Source of the DNA: an uncultured Bacteroidia bacterium
GTDB lineage: Bacteria; Bacteroidota; Bacteroidia; Bacteroidales; UBA932
DNA: 13,915 bases
Direction: 5' to 3'
NCBI GenBank assembly: GCA_902797895.1
Contig: CADBUS010000099.1
Span: forward strand, 1 to 13,915
The stretch's first letter is position 1. Each line of letters starts with the position of its first letter. Both the position numbers and the translations under genes were made by a program. Positions 8,303 to 13,915 of this stretch are shown here, one piece after another. The notes beneath the pieces were generated by a model. It saw nothing but the letters and a program-made list of their open reading frames with translations. It had not been told where the DNA came from and made no database searches.

Positions 8303-8429
8303 GCCGAAAATCTCACAATCTTTTTTGCCGAAAATGCCGAAAATCTCACAATCTTTGGAAAGTTTTAGGGTTTTTGCCGAAATCCTCACAATCTTTTTGG
8401 CCAAAAATGCCGAAAATCTCACAATCTTT
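8303..8429. repeat. Four-copy 21-bp direct repeat upstream of the ATPase
   Basis: A 21-bp motif (GCCGAAAATCTCACAATC plus TTT) occurs at 8303-8323, 8336-8356, 8376-8396 and 8409-8429. Three copies are identical and the third has two mismatches. Starts are 33, 40 and 33 bp apart, and a truncated copy (first 9 bp) sits at 8327-8335. The pattern reflects duplication of a unit of about 58 bp: 8301-8358 and 8374-8431 differ at about five positions. The repeats lie directly upstream of the ATPase promoter. They could be regulator sites, part of a dispersed intergenic element, or slippage products. Both strands happen to be open here, but the encoded peptides only restate the repeat. Confidence 0.9.
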
Positions 8430-8440
8430 AGTGCAAAAGT

Positions 8441-8491
8441 GGGATTGGGGCTTCGCCATTCCCTTCGGGATTGGGGCTTCGCCATTCCCTT
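8441..8491. repeat. 25-bp direct repeat with hairpin potential
   Basis: An exact 25-bp sequence beginning GGGATTGGGGCTTCGCC occurs at 8441-8465 and again at 8467-8491, separated by one C. Each copy contains GGC-TTC-GCC, and the junction reads ATTCCC-TTC-GGGAT, so single strands could fold into small UUC-loop hairpins. The sequence here and on to about 8560 is visibly richer in G+C than the surrounding DNA. No gene is supported in 8441-8563. Confidence 0.9.
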
Positions 8492-8563
8492 TCCACTCGC
8501 CGTGGTGGCCCTTGCAAAATCGGGGACAGGTCGGCTAAAGCCTGAAGTCTTTATCCGCCCTAT

Positions 8564-8631
8564 TTTTTTATATCTGCACACAGAGGTTAAGTAAAAGTTC
8601 ACTTTTACTTAACTTTAGCAGATATAAAAAA
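8564..8631. repeat. Nested perfect inverted repeat
   Basis: Outer arms TTTTTTATATCTGC (8564-8577) and GCAGATATAAAAAA (8618-8631) are perfect 14-bp complements. Inside them, GTTAAGTAAAAGT (8586-8598) pairs perfectly with 8601-8613 over a 2-nt centre. Together they can form an almost continuous cruciform or RNA stem of 27 bp, broken by an unequal internal loop (8 nt on one side, 4 on the other). It directly abuts, and shares its A/T run with, the tRNA-Ser terminator. It may be part of a two-way termination region or the trace of a small element. Confidence 0.85.
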
Positions 8632-8658
8632 CGAGGAGCATAATTTTTTGCTCCTCGT
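8626..8658 (-). terminator. Intrinsic terminator of tRNA-Ser
   Basis: On the minus strand, ACGAGGAGCA (8658-8649) and TGCTCCTCGT (8640-8631) form a perfect 10-bp stem with an 8-nt loop, followed immediately by a run of T (8631-8626). It starts 12 nt after the mature tRNA 3' end. Stem, GC content and U-tract make a textbook Rho-independent terminator. Confidence 0.88.
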
Positions 8659-8669
8659 CTCCGCTTTTG

Positions 8670-8754
8670 CGGAGAGATAGGGATTCGAACCCTAGTGACG
8701 TTTCCGCCAACCCGCCCTCCAAACGGGCGCATTAGACCACTCTGCCATCTCTCC
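8670..8754 (-). tRNA. tRNA-Ser (anticodon GGA)
   Basis: An 85-nt class II tRNA. The acceptor stem is GGAGAGA (8754-8748) paired with TCTCTCC (8677-8671), with discriminator G at 8670. The anticodon loop is TTGGAGG, with GGA at 8720-8718, closed by CCCGT/GCGGG. A long variable arm (TGGCG-GAAA-CGTCA) identifies the serine type. The T arm is TAGGG-TTCGAAT-CCCTA. CCA is not encoded. GGA decodes UCC and UCU. A -7 promoter box lies immediately upstream and a strong terminator downstream, so it is a single-gene unit. Confidence 0.97.
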
Positions 8755-8758
8755 GAGC

Positions 8759-8767
8759 GCAAAGGTA
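8759..8767 (-). promoter_or_regulatory. -7 promoter element of tRNA-Ser
   Basis: Minus-strand TACCTTTGC matches TAnnTTTG perfectly. The predicted start (about 8756) lies within a couple of nucleotides of the tRNA 5' end, so the primary transcript would have almost no leader. No -33 TTG is seen at standard spacing; the nearest TTG (8782-8780) is too close. Confidence 0.65.
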
Positions 8768-8892
8768 AGAAAAACTATTCAAAAGTGTGCAATATTCCTT
8801 TAAGTAGCGATATATCAAGGTAGTAGCTCATATTGTTGATAACTTGTGTATTTGTTTATTTGGGAGTAAAGAAAAGATTTTCTCTTTATTTA

Positions 8893-8901
8893 TACTTTTG
8901 C
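8893..8901 (+). promoter_or_regulatory. -7 promoter element of the nrdDG operon
   Basis: TACTTTTGC matches TAnnTTTG. The predicted start of transcription is near 8904, leaving a leader of about 80 nt, the longest in this window. I see no convincing palindromic FNR/CRP-like or paired NrdR-box operator in 8755-8983. The leader has a short potential hairpin (GCGT 8913-8916 with ACGC 8925-8928) and an ATG-TAG start-stop pair at 8941-8946. Confidence 0.6.
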
Positions 8902-8983
8902 AATACCAGAGGGCGTGAGTGAAAACGCACAGGAATTTTAATGTAGAAAAGAACTATAAACCAACACTACAAATACAAGGAAT

Positions 8984-11182
8984 ATGGCATCAGGTCCGAT
9001 TACTATTCTAAAAAGAGACGGGAAACAAGAAGAGTTCTCTATCGAGAAGATTAAAAATGCAATAAGAAAGGCTTTTCTTGCAACAGGCACTTTTGCATCA
9101 GATGAAGATCTCACAATTATTCTCTCCCACGTTGCAATTCGCAACGGAATGGGAGTTGAGGAGATTCAGAATCAGGTTGAGGTGGCTCTTATGAAGGAGA
9201 AGTACTTTAACATTGCTAAATCTTATATGCTTTACAGGCAGAGGCATACAGAGGATCGTGATGTTAGGGACAGATTGGATTTTCTTGTAAACTATTGCAA
9301 GGCAGACAATGCCGCAACCGGCAGCAAGTATGATGCTAACGCCAATGTTGAGCATAAGAATATTGCTACTCTTATAGGTGAGATTCCAAAGGCCGGCTTT
9401 ATCCGCCTTAACCGCAGACTCCTTACAGACCGTTTGAAGGATATGTATGGTAAGGACTTTGCAGACAGGTATATGCGTATGCTCAAGGAGCACTTTGTAT
9501 ATAAAAATGACGAGACCTCTCTTGCCAACTACTGCGCAAGTATTACAATGTATCCTTGGCTGCTCAACGGCACTCTCAATATAGGAGGCAACTCCACAAA
9601 GCCAACCAACCTCAAGAGTTTCTGCGGCGGCTTTGTAAATCTTGTCTTTATAGTCTCTTCTATGCTCAGCGGTGCTTGTGCCACTCCGGAGTTCTTGATG
9701 TATATGAACTACTTCCTCCAGAAGGAGTATGGCGATGATTACTATCAGAGGGCAGACGAGGTTGTGGATCTCTCTCTAAAACAGAGAACAATAAAGAAGG
9801 TTATTACAGACTGCTTTGAGCAGGTTGTATATTCCATAAATCAGCCTACGGGTGCAAGGAACTTTCAGGCAGTATTCTGGAATGTAGCATATTACGATAA
9901 GTATTACTTTGAGAGCCTCTTTGGAGAGTTCCGCTTCCCTGATGGTACGGCTCCTCATTGGCCGTCTCTCTCTTGGTTGCAGAAGCTCTTTATGAAGTGG
10001 TTTAACGCGGAGAGACTTAAAACTCCACTCACATTCCCTGTGGAGACAATGGCGTTGCTCTCTGAGAATGGCGATGTTAAAGATAAGGAGTGGGGAGACT
10101 TTACTGCTCAGATGTATAGCGAGGGACACTCATTCTTTACCTACCTTTCAGACAATGCAGATTCGCTCTCAAGCTGCTGCCGCTTGCGCAACGAGATTCA
10201 AGACAACGGCTTTAGCTACACACTCGGAGCCGGCGGTGTATCAACAGGTTCCAAGAGTGTACTTACTATAAATCTGAACCGCTGCATACAATATGCGGTT
10301 AAGCATAAGATGGACTATATGGAGTATCTTGCGGAGGTGATAGATCTTGTTCACAAGGTGCAGCTTGCTTACAATGAGAACCTTAAAGATTTACAAGCCA
10401 AAGGTATGCTCCCACTCTTTGATGCCGGTTATATAAACATAGGCAGACAGTATCTCACCGTTGGTATAAACGGATTGGTTGAGGCGGCCGAGTTCTTAGG
10501 TATCAAGATAGATGATAACCCGGAGTATGTTGCATACGTTCAGAATGTTTTGGGGCTTGTGGAGAAGTTCAACAAAAAGTATCGTACCAAGGATACTATG
10601 TTCAATTGCGAAATGATTCCTGCAGAGAATGTTGGAGTGAAACACGCAAAATGGGATAAGGAGGATGGCTATTTTGTTCCTCGCGATTGTTACAACAGCT
10701 ATTTCTACATAGTTGAAGACAAGACTCTTAACATTGTGGATAAGTTCAAGCTCCACGGCAATAAATACATTGAGCATCTTACAGGAGGCTCTGCTCTCCA
10801 TATGAATTTGGAGGAGCATCTGACTAAAGCGCAATATCGCCAACTGCTTAGGGTAGCAGCAAAGGAGGGTTGCAACTACTTCACTTTCAACATTCCTAAT
10901 ACAATCTGCAACGAGTGCGGCCATATAGATAAACGCTATCTGAAAGAGTGCCCTCACTGCCACAGCACCAATGTAGATTATATGACTCGTATAATCGGCT
11001 ATATGAAGAGGGTGAGCAATTTCTCTGCCGCACGCCAGAAGGAGGCTTCCAAGAGATACTACGCTTTGGATAAAGGTGAAATAGCATCTGCTCTCACGAT
11101 GGAGGATGTGGAGAGGATGAAACAGACTCAGGCAGCCGAGCTTAAAAAAGAGGCTGCTCAGACGGTTAAAGTGGAGATTTAA
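8984..11182 (+). CDS. nrdD: Anaerobic (class III) ribonucleoside-triphosphate reductase
   Basis: Oxygen-sensitive glycyl-radical enzyme that reduces ribonucleotides to deoxyribonucleotides for DNA synthesis under anoxia. The 732 residues begin with an ATP-cone allosteric domain (about 4-95, ITILKRDGKQEEF...). The catalytic barrel includes SFCGGFVN and the SCCRLRN motif (Cys398/Cys399), which I take to hold the finger-loop thiyl-radical cysteine. Near the C-terminus four zinc cysteines (CNEC...CPHC) precede RIIGYMKRV, whose Gly672 (10997-10999) is the expected radical glycine. About 60 residues follow this glycine, longer than the roughly 30 in E. coli, ending in a Lys/Glu-rich tail. The start is ATG 8984; AAGGA at 8977-8981 is too close to act as a normal Shine-Dalgarno. 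nrdG begins 2 bp after the stop. Confidence 0.98.
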   Translation: MASGPITILKRDGKQEEFSIEKIKNAIRKAFLATGTFASDEDLTIILSHVAIRNGMGVEEIQNQVEVALMKEKYFNIAKSYMLYRQRHTEDRDVRDRLDFLVNYCKADNAATGSKYDANANVEHKNIATLIGEIPKAGFIRLNRRLLTDRLKDMYGKDFADRYMRMLKEHFVYKNDETSLANYCASITMYPWLLNGTLNIGGNSTKPTNLKSFCGGFVNLVFIVSSMLSGACATPEFLMYMNYFLQKEYGDDYYQRADEVVDLSLKQRTIKKVITDCFEQVVYSINQPTGARNFQAVFWNVAYYDKYYFESLFGEFRFPDGTAPHWPSLSWLQKLFMKWFNAERLKTPLTFPVETMALLSENGDVKDKEWGDFTAQMYSEGHSFFTYLSDNADSLSSCCRLRNEIQDNGFSYTLGAGGVSTGSKSVLTINLNRCIQYAVKHKMDYMEYLAEVIDLVHKVQLAYNENLKDLQAKGMLPLFDAGYINIGRQYLTVGINGLVEAAEFLGIKIDDNPEYVAYVQNVLGLVEKFNKKYRTKDTMFNCEMIPAENVGVKHAKWDKEDGYFVPRDCYNSYFYIVEDKTLNIVDKFKLHGNKYIEHLTGGSALHMNLEEHLTKAQYRQLLRVAAKEGCNYFTFNIPNTICNECGHIDKRYLKECPHCHSTNVDYMTRIIGYMKRVSNFSAARQKEASKRYYALDKGEIASALTMEDVERMKQTQAAELKKEAAQTVKVEI

Positions 11183-11184
11183 CG

Positions 11185-11649
11185 GTGCTAAAGTGCTATA
11201 ACTTTGATATTGTTTGCCAGGAGATACCGGAGGAGGTAACCCTGGCAATCAATATATCCGCTTGTCCCAACCGTTGCAAAGGATGTCATAGCCCTTGGCT
11301 CTGGAAAGATGAGGGAGTTCCTTTGGATGAGAGTTTTCTATCTCTGTTGGTGGAGAAGTATCTCTCCGGAATAACCTGTGTATGCTTTATGGGCGGCGAT
11401 CAAGCTCCCGATGAGGTAAATGCTCTTGCCGCTTTTCTGAAAGGAAAATTCTCCGGCCTTAAAACCGCTTGGTACTCAGGGCTTGAAGAGATACCTTCCG
11501 CCATAACTGTTGATAATTTTGATTTCATAAAAATAGGGCCTTATATCGAGGAGCTTGGCGGGTTGAGAAGTGCCACAACAAACCAGAGGCTCTATAGGGT
11601 TGATGGTTCCTCGCTCTCTCAAATAGCTTTTGCCCCCAAAAACGGGTAG
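11185..11649 (+). CDS. nrdG: Anaerobic ribonucleotide reductase activating protein (radical SAM)
   Basis: Radical S-adenosylmethionine activase that installs the glycyl radical on NrdD. In 154 residues it shows the cluster-binding motif C27-PNR-C31-KG-C34, a GGD-type SAM-binding turn (MGGD, 69-72), and the NrdG C-terminal block FIKIGPYIEELGGLRS...TTNQRLYRV (114-139). The start is GTG at 11185, 2 bp after the nrdD TAA. The N-terminus MLKCYNFDIVCQEIPEEVTLAIN aligns with what I recall of other Bacteroidota NrdG proteins, and no nearer ATG would keep it. The tight spacing implies translational coupling with nrdD. Length is near the family norm. Confidence 0.96.
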   Translation: MLKCYNFDIVCQEIPEEVTLAINISACPNRCKGCHSPWLWKDEGVPLDESFLSLLVEKYLSGITCVCFMGGDQAPDEVNALAAFLKGKFSGLKTAWYSGLEEIPSAITVDNFDFIKIGPYIEELGGLRSATTNQRLYRVDGSSLSQIAFAPKNG

Positions 11650-11682
11650 GCGCAATTGGCGCAATGCGCAATTAGCACAATT
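11650..11682. repeat. GCGCAATT short tandem repeats after nrdG
   Basis: Directly after the nrdG stop, GCGCAATT recurs at 11650-11657, 11659-11665 (without the last T) and 11666-11673, with a diverged GCACAATT at 11675-11682 running into TTTTT. ATTGGCGC-AAT-GCGCAAT can fold into a short bulged hairpin ahead of the T-run, so the array may act as a weak terminator for nrdDG. Similar CAATT-type words occur at 6814-6843. Confidence 0.6.
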
Positions 11683-11687
11683 TTTGC
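11679..11687 (+). promoter_or_regulatory. Possible -7 element of the YwqK-like gene
   Basis: AATTTTTGC differs from TAnnTTTG only at its first base and would place transcription near 11690, about 43 nt before ATG 11733. It coincides with the T-run after the GCGCAATT repeats, so the match may be chance. A 6-bp hairpin (CAAGCT 11687-11692 with AGCTTG 11701-11706) lies just downstream. Confidence 0.3.
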
Positions 11688-11732
11688 AAGCTCTCTATTT
11701 AGCTTGATGTCAAACCAGATTTAGAAGTTGAA

Positions 11733-12917
11733 ATGAGAAGGTGTTTTCTTTTTCTTATTGTGGCTCTGCTCTGTTGCGGAGTTGCCAACGGCCAAACCGA
11801 GAGCAAGAGCTATGCCGGCATATACTACTATAATTCAGCCTCTTTGGGAGTTATGTATCGCGATTCCGCATACTTCTACCGAGTAGTAGAGAGTGATAAT
11901 ATGTTCAACGATTTTTATGCAGACAACTCACTAAGAGCAACCGGTAAAATCTTCTATTTGGATACAAAAGATGATTCAAACACACTCTTCGAAGGCCCTT
12001 TTACAGCCTATTATCCAAGTGGTAAGGTATGGATTAAGCAATTCTTCAAAAATGGTATAAACTTAGGGGATTTTTACGAGTATAACGAGGATGGCTCCAT
12101 CAAGGAGCATATATTCTATAAGGATGGTTCTGCTCCGGATAACTCTACTTCAGATACTTTCGGCAATAATAATTCAGATAATATGGTTGTTGTGGGGAGT
12201 GTGAGAGTTGAGGAGTTGGGTAAGAGGCAGATAGAGCGTGAGCGCCCAAACCCATCTGAGCCAAATATACTACAGGATAGTGATGGCAATATCTGGAGAA
12301 CATACGCGGTAGATGGATTAAATTTCTCGCTTAGAACAACTTACAAGCGTTACTATGGCCGCTATTATCTGCTTGAGGTACATATTCTCAACAACACGCC
12401 TCATTCTGTATATCTCAATTTTAAGAAGGCTTCCATAGCCTCGCCACGTGGAAGAATCAAGCTTTTTTCTCACGAAAAATTTTTACGCCGTATGAAGAGC
12501 CGCCACGGCTGGGCTAACTTCGGCCTTCAGTTTGCAACCATAGCCACCGCTGTTGTTTTGGATGAGGTTGTCAATGGAGCATACTACAGAGGCGAGAGAG
12601 GGGAGTGGAGCCTTGGAAGAGATATTGCGCACGATATATCATCTATTTTAATACGCCAAGGGGCAGCTGTCGGGAGTATCTTAATATCAGCTCATTACTC
12701 CCAAAAAATGCAAAAGGTTATAAGTCTGAATATGGGCTACCTGCGCAACTATAGCATCAAACCCAATAATGCAATTTATGGTTTTGCATACGCCAAATTT
12801 AATTCAGAGGCCAAGACTTTGCTTGTAAACCTGCCGATAGATGAGAAGGTTTATCAGTTTCCTGTAGATGTCTCCACAATCAGAAAAGAGCGGGCAAGTG
12901 GTGTTGCCGGCAATTAA
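11733..12917 (+). CDS. Exported YwqK/MORN-like repeat protein with uncharacterised C-terminal domain
   Basis: A 394-residue protein with a signal peptide (1-20, MRRCFLFLIVALLCCGVANG, cut before Gln21) and no lipobox. Residues about 85-132 hold repeats of the YwqK/MORN_2 type: EGPFTAYYPSGKVWIKQFFKNG and DFYEYNEDGSIKEHIFYKDG. A low-complexity Ser/Asn/Asp linker follows (133-150). The remaining ~240 residues form a domain I do not recognise, with GRYYLLEVHILNNTPHSVYLNF (209-230), a hydrophobic stretch around 262-280, another around 303-320, and a strand-rich end. YwqK proteins are labelled antitoxins in some databases; a signal peptide makes that role unlikely here. The gene lies 83 bp after nrdG and converges on the copper ATPase gene with a 20-bp gap. 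Function unknown; probably periplasmic or outer-membrane associated. Confidence 0.88.
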   Translation: MRRCFLFLIVALLCCGVANGQTESKSYAGIYYYNSASLGVMYRDSAYFYRVVESDNMFNDFYADNSLRATGKIFYLDTKDDSNTLFEGPFTAYYPSGKVWIKQFFKNGINLGDFYEYNEDGSIKEHIFYKDGSAPDNSTSDTFGNNNSDNMVVVGSVRVEELGKRQIERERPNPSEPNILQDSDGNIWRTYAVDGLNFSLRTTYKRYYGRYYLLEVHILNNTPHSVYLNFKKASIASPRGRIKLFSHEKFLRRMKSRHGWANFGLQFATIATAVVLDEVVNGAYYRGERGEWSLGRDIAHDISSILIRQGAAVGSILISAHYSQKMQKVISLNMGYLRNYSIKPNNAIYGFAYAKFNSEAKTLLVNLPIDEKVYQFPVDVSTIRKERASGVAGN

Positions 12918-12937
12918 ACTTATTGGTGGTTAGAGCG

Positions 12938-13915
12938 TTAAATCTTTTTAAGTTTTAGCAGTAGCGAGTTGCTTACCACACAAACGCTCGACAGTGCCAT
13001 AGCTGCTCCGGCTATCATAGGATTGAGCAGAAATCCGTTGATAGGGTAGAGTGCTCCGGCCGCCACAGGTATAGCTATCACATTATAGATAAAGGCCCAA
13101 AAGAGGTTCATCTTTATTGTTTTAACCGTCTTATCCGAAAGCCTTATTGCCGATGCTATTTTTGCCAAATTAGAGGAGGTGATTGTTATTTTTGCAGCAT
13201 CAATTGCAATATCGCTGCCGCTTCCCATTGCTATGCTCACATCTGCTCTTGCAAGAGCGGCAGAATCGTTGATGCCGTCGCCAACCATTGCCACTATATG
13301 CCCCTGTGTCTGTAATTCTCTGATATATTGTTCCTTATCGGCAGGCATAACATTGCTTATGACCTCATCTATTGCACACTCCTTTGCAATAGCCTCTGCT
13401 GTGGCCTTATTATCTCCGCTGAGCATTACCACCTTTATATCTCTTCTTTTTAGCTCGGCGATAGCCTCTTTTGCACCCTCTTTTAACTTGTCTGCAACTG
13501 CGAGCAGAGCTATAACTCGCTTATCTTCTGCAAAATATACAATGCTCTTTGCCTGGGCGGCAAGCTCCTCTGCCTTATCGCCAAACTCCTTTGTAATCTC
13601 CGCTCCCACCTCTTTCATTAGGGTTGCGCTGCCGGCATAGTAGTTTTTAAGCCCCACCTTTGCACTCACTCCCATACCGGAGTGGTTCTCTATATGTGCA
13701 ATTACACTACTATTATTACAGCTGCTAAGCTCTTTAGCAATAGCCTCTGCAATAGGGTGTTGCGAGTTGCTCTCAAGTGCTGCCAAAATTTGTTTTTGCT
13801 GCAGAGTGGCCTCTTTACTCCAATACTGATATGTAACTTTTGGGTGGCCGATGGTTAGTGTGCCGGTCTTATCCAACGCAACAGTATCAATTTTATGCGC
13901 CCTTTCCATAGCCTC
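12938..13915 (-). CDS. copA: Copper-translocating P1B-type ATPase, C-terminal part (5' end beyond window)
   Basis: C-terminal 325 residues of a heavy-metal P-type ATPase in the inner membrane that exports Cu(I) using ATP. The reading frame continues past the right edge, so metal-binding domains, the first six membrane helices and the CPC motif are not visible. Seen here: the phosphorylation motif DKTGT (Asp codon at 13873-13871), the nucleotide-domain HP motif SQHPIAEAIA, and the hinge motif GDGINDSAALA. The last two helices carry N-x6-YN-x4-P (NLFWAFIYNVIAIP) and P-x6-MxxSS (PMIAGAAMALSS), which are the P1B-1 signatures for Cu(I) selectivity rather than Zn/Cd. The protein ends LLLKLKKI. Neither a copper chaperone nor a regulator is visible in the window. 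Confidence 0.95.
   Translation of the reverse strand, partial: EAMERAHKIDTVALDKTGTLTIGHPKVTYQYWSKEATLQQKQILAALESNSQHPIAEAIAKELSSCNNSSVIAHIENHSGMGVSAKVGLKNYYAGSATLMKEVGAEITKEFGDKAEELAAQAKSIVYFAEDKRVIALLAVADKLKEGAKEAIAELKRRDIKVVMLSGDNKATAEAIAKECAIDEVISNVMPADKEQYIRELQTQGHIVAMVGDGINDSAALARADVSIAMGSGSDIAIDAAKITITSSNLAKIASAIRLSDKTVKTIKMNLFWAFIYNVIAIPVAAGALYPINGFLLNPMIAGAAMALSSVCVVSNSLLLKLKKI

Noticed and set aside
8303..8429. Regularly spaced 21-bp repeats as a CRISPR array
   Set aside because: Gaps between copies are only 12, 19 and 12 bp, share sequence with each other through a larger duplication, and no cas genes are present.
8261..8602. A 113-codon minus-strand frame (and a similar 114-codon plus-strand frame at 8250-8594)
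   Set aside because: Both strands are open only because the repeats lack stops; the peptides restate the repeats (such as KDCEIFG), there is no start context, and the minus frame overlaps the ATPase promoter.
8670..8690. tRNA-Ser 3' end as an integration (att) site for the ATPase and repeats
   Set aside because: I found no second copy of the tRNA 3' end in the window and no integrase gene, so there is no positive evidence of site-specific integration.
8568..8762. A 64-codon minus-strand frame across the tRNA
   Set aside because: It is fully explained by the tRNA-Ser gene and its terminator.
8755..8892. NrdR-box or FNR-type operator upstream of nrdD
   Set aside because: Half-sites such as ATCAA (8814-8818) and TTGAT occur, but no paired palindrome at proper spacing could be found.
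10496..11248. A 250-codon minus-strand frame opposite nrdD
   Set aside because: It is antisense to the conserved glycyl-radical and zinc region of nrdD; no family features or promoter.

Overview
The window looks like chromosomal DNA of a member of the Bacteroidota, most likely order Bacteroidales. Five separate intergenic sites carry the Bacteroidota sigma-factor -7 element TAnnTTTG, each followed by C. The protein families also fit: a short-form CstA, a giant alpha-2-macroglobulin, an AAA_14/DUF4143 ATPase, a 154-residue NrdG, and YD-repeat-like and YwqK-like exported proteins. Shine-Dalgarno sequences are weak or absent. I cannot name the species from the sequence.

Layout. Positions 1-5936 (minus strand) hold a CstA-family membrane transporter followed 11 bp later by an alpha-2-macroglobulin family protein that runs off the left edge (1,481 codons visible, no stop). 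A compact divergent promoter region (5937-6034) separates this pair from a plus-strand lipoprotein gene (6035-6787). A minus-strand ATPase gene (6918-8258) converges on the lipoprotein gene. Positions 8286-8670 hold no protein gene but are dense in repeats: four copies of a 21-bp motif, a 25-bp direct repeat, and a nested inverted repeat. Next come the terminator and gene of a minus-strand tRNA-Ser(GGA). The nrdD-nrdG operon (8984-11649, plus) encodes class III anaerobic ribonucleotide reductase and its radical-SAM activase. It is followed by a plus-strand exported YwqK/MORN-like protein (11733-12917). The right edge holds the C-terminal half of a minus-strand P1B-type copper ATPase (CopA-like), cut by the window end.

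How the genes work together. NrdD and NrdG are a clear functional pair and point to anaerobic or facultatively anaerobic growth. CstA and the alpha-2-macroglobulin are probably co-transcribed, but no functional link is established here. The other genes look like independent units.

Overall this is mostly ordinary core genome. The least explained material is the repeat island at 8286-8640 between the DUF4143 ATPase and tRNA-Ser, the degenerate thioester site in the alpha-2-macroglobulin, and the back-to-back divergent promoter boxes. I found no convincing evidence of a wholly new biological system.
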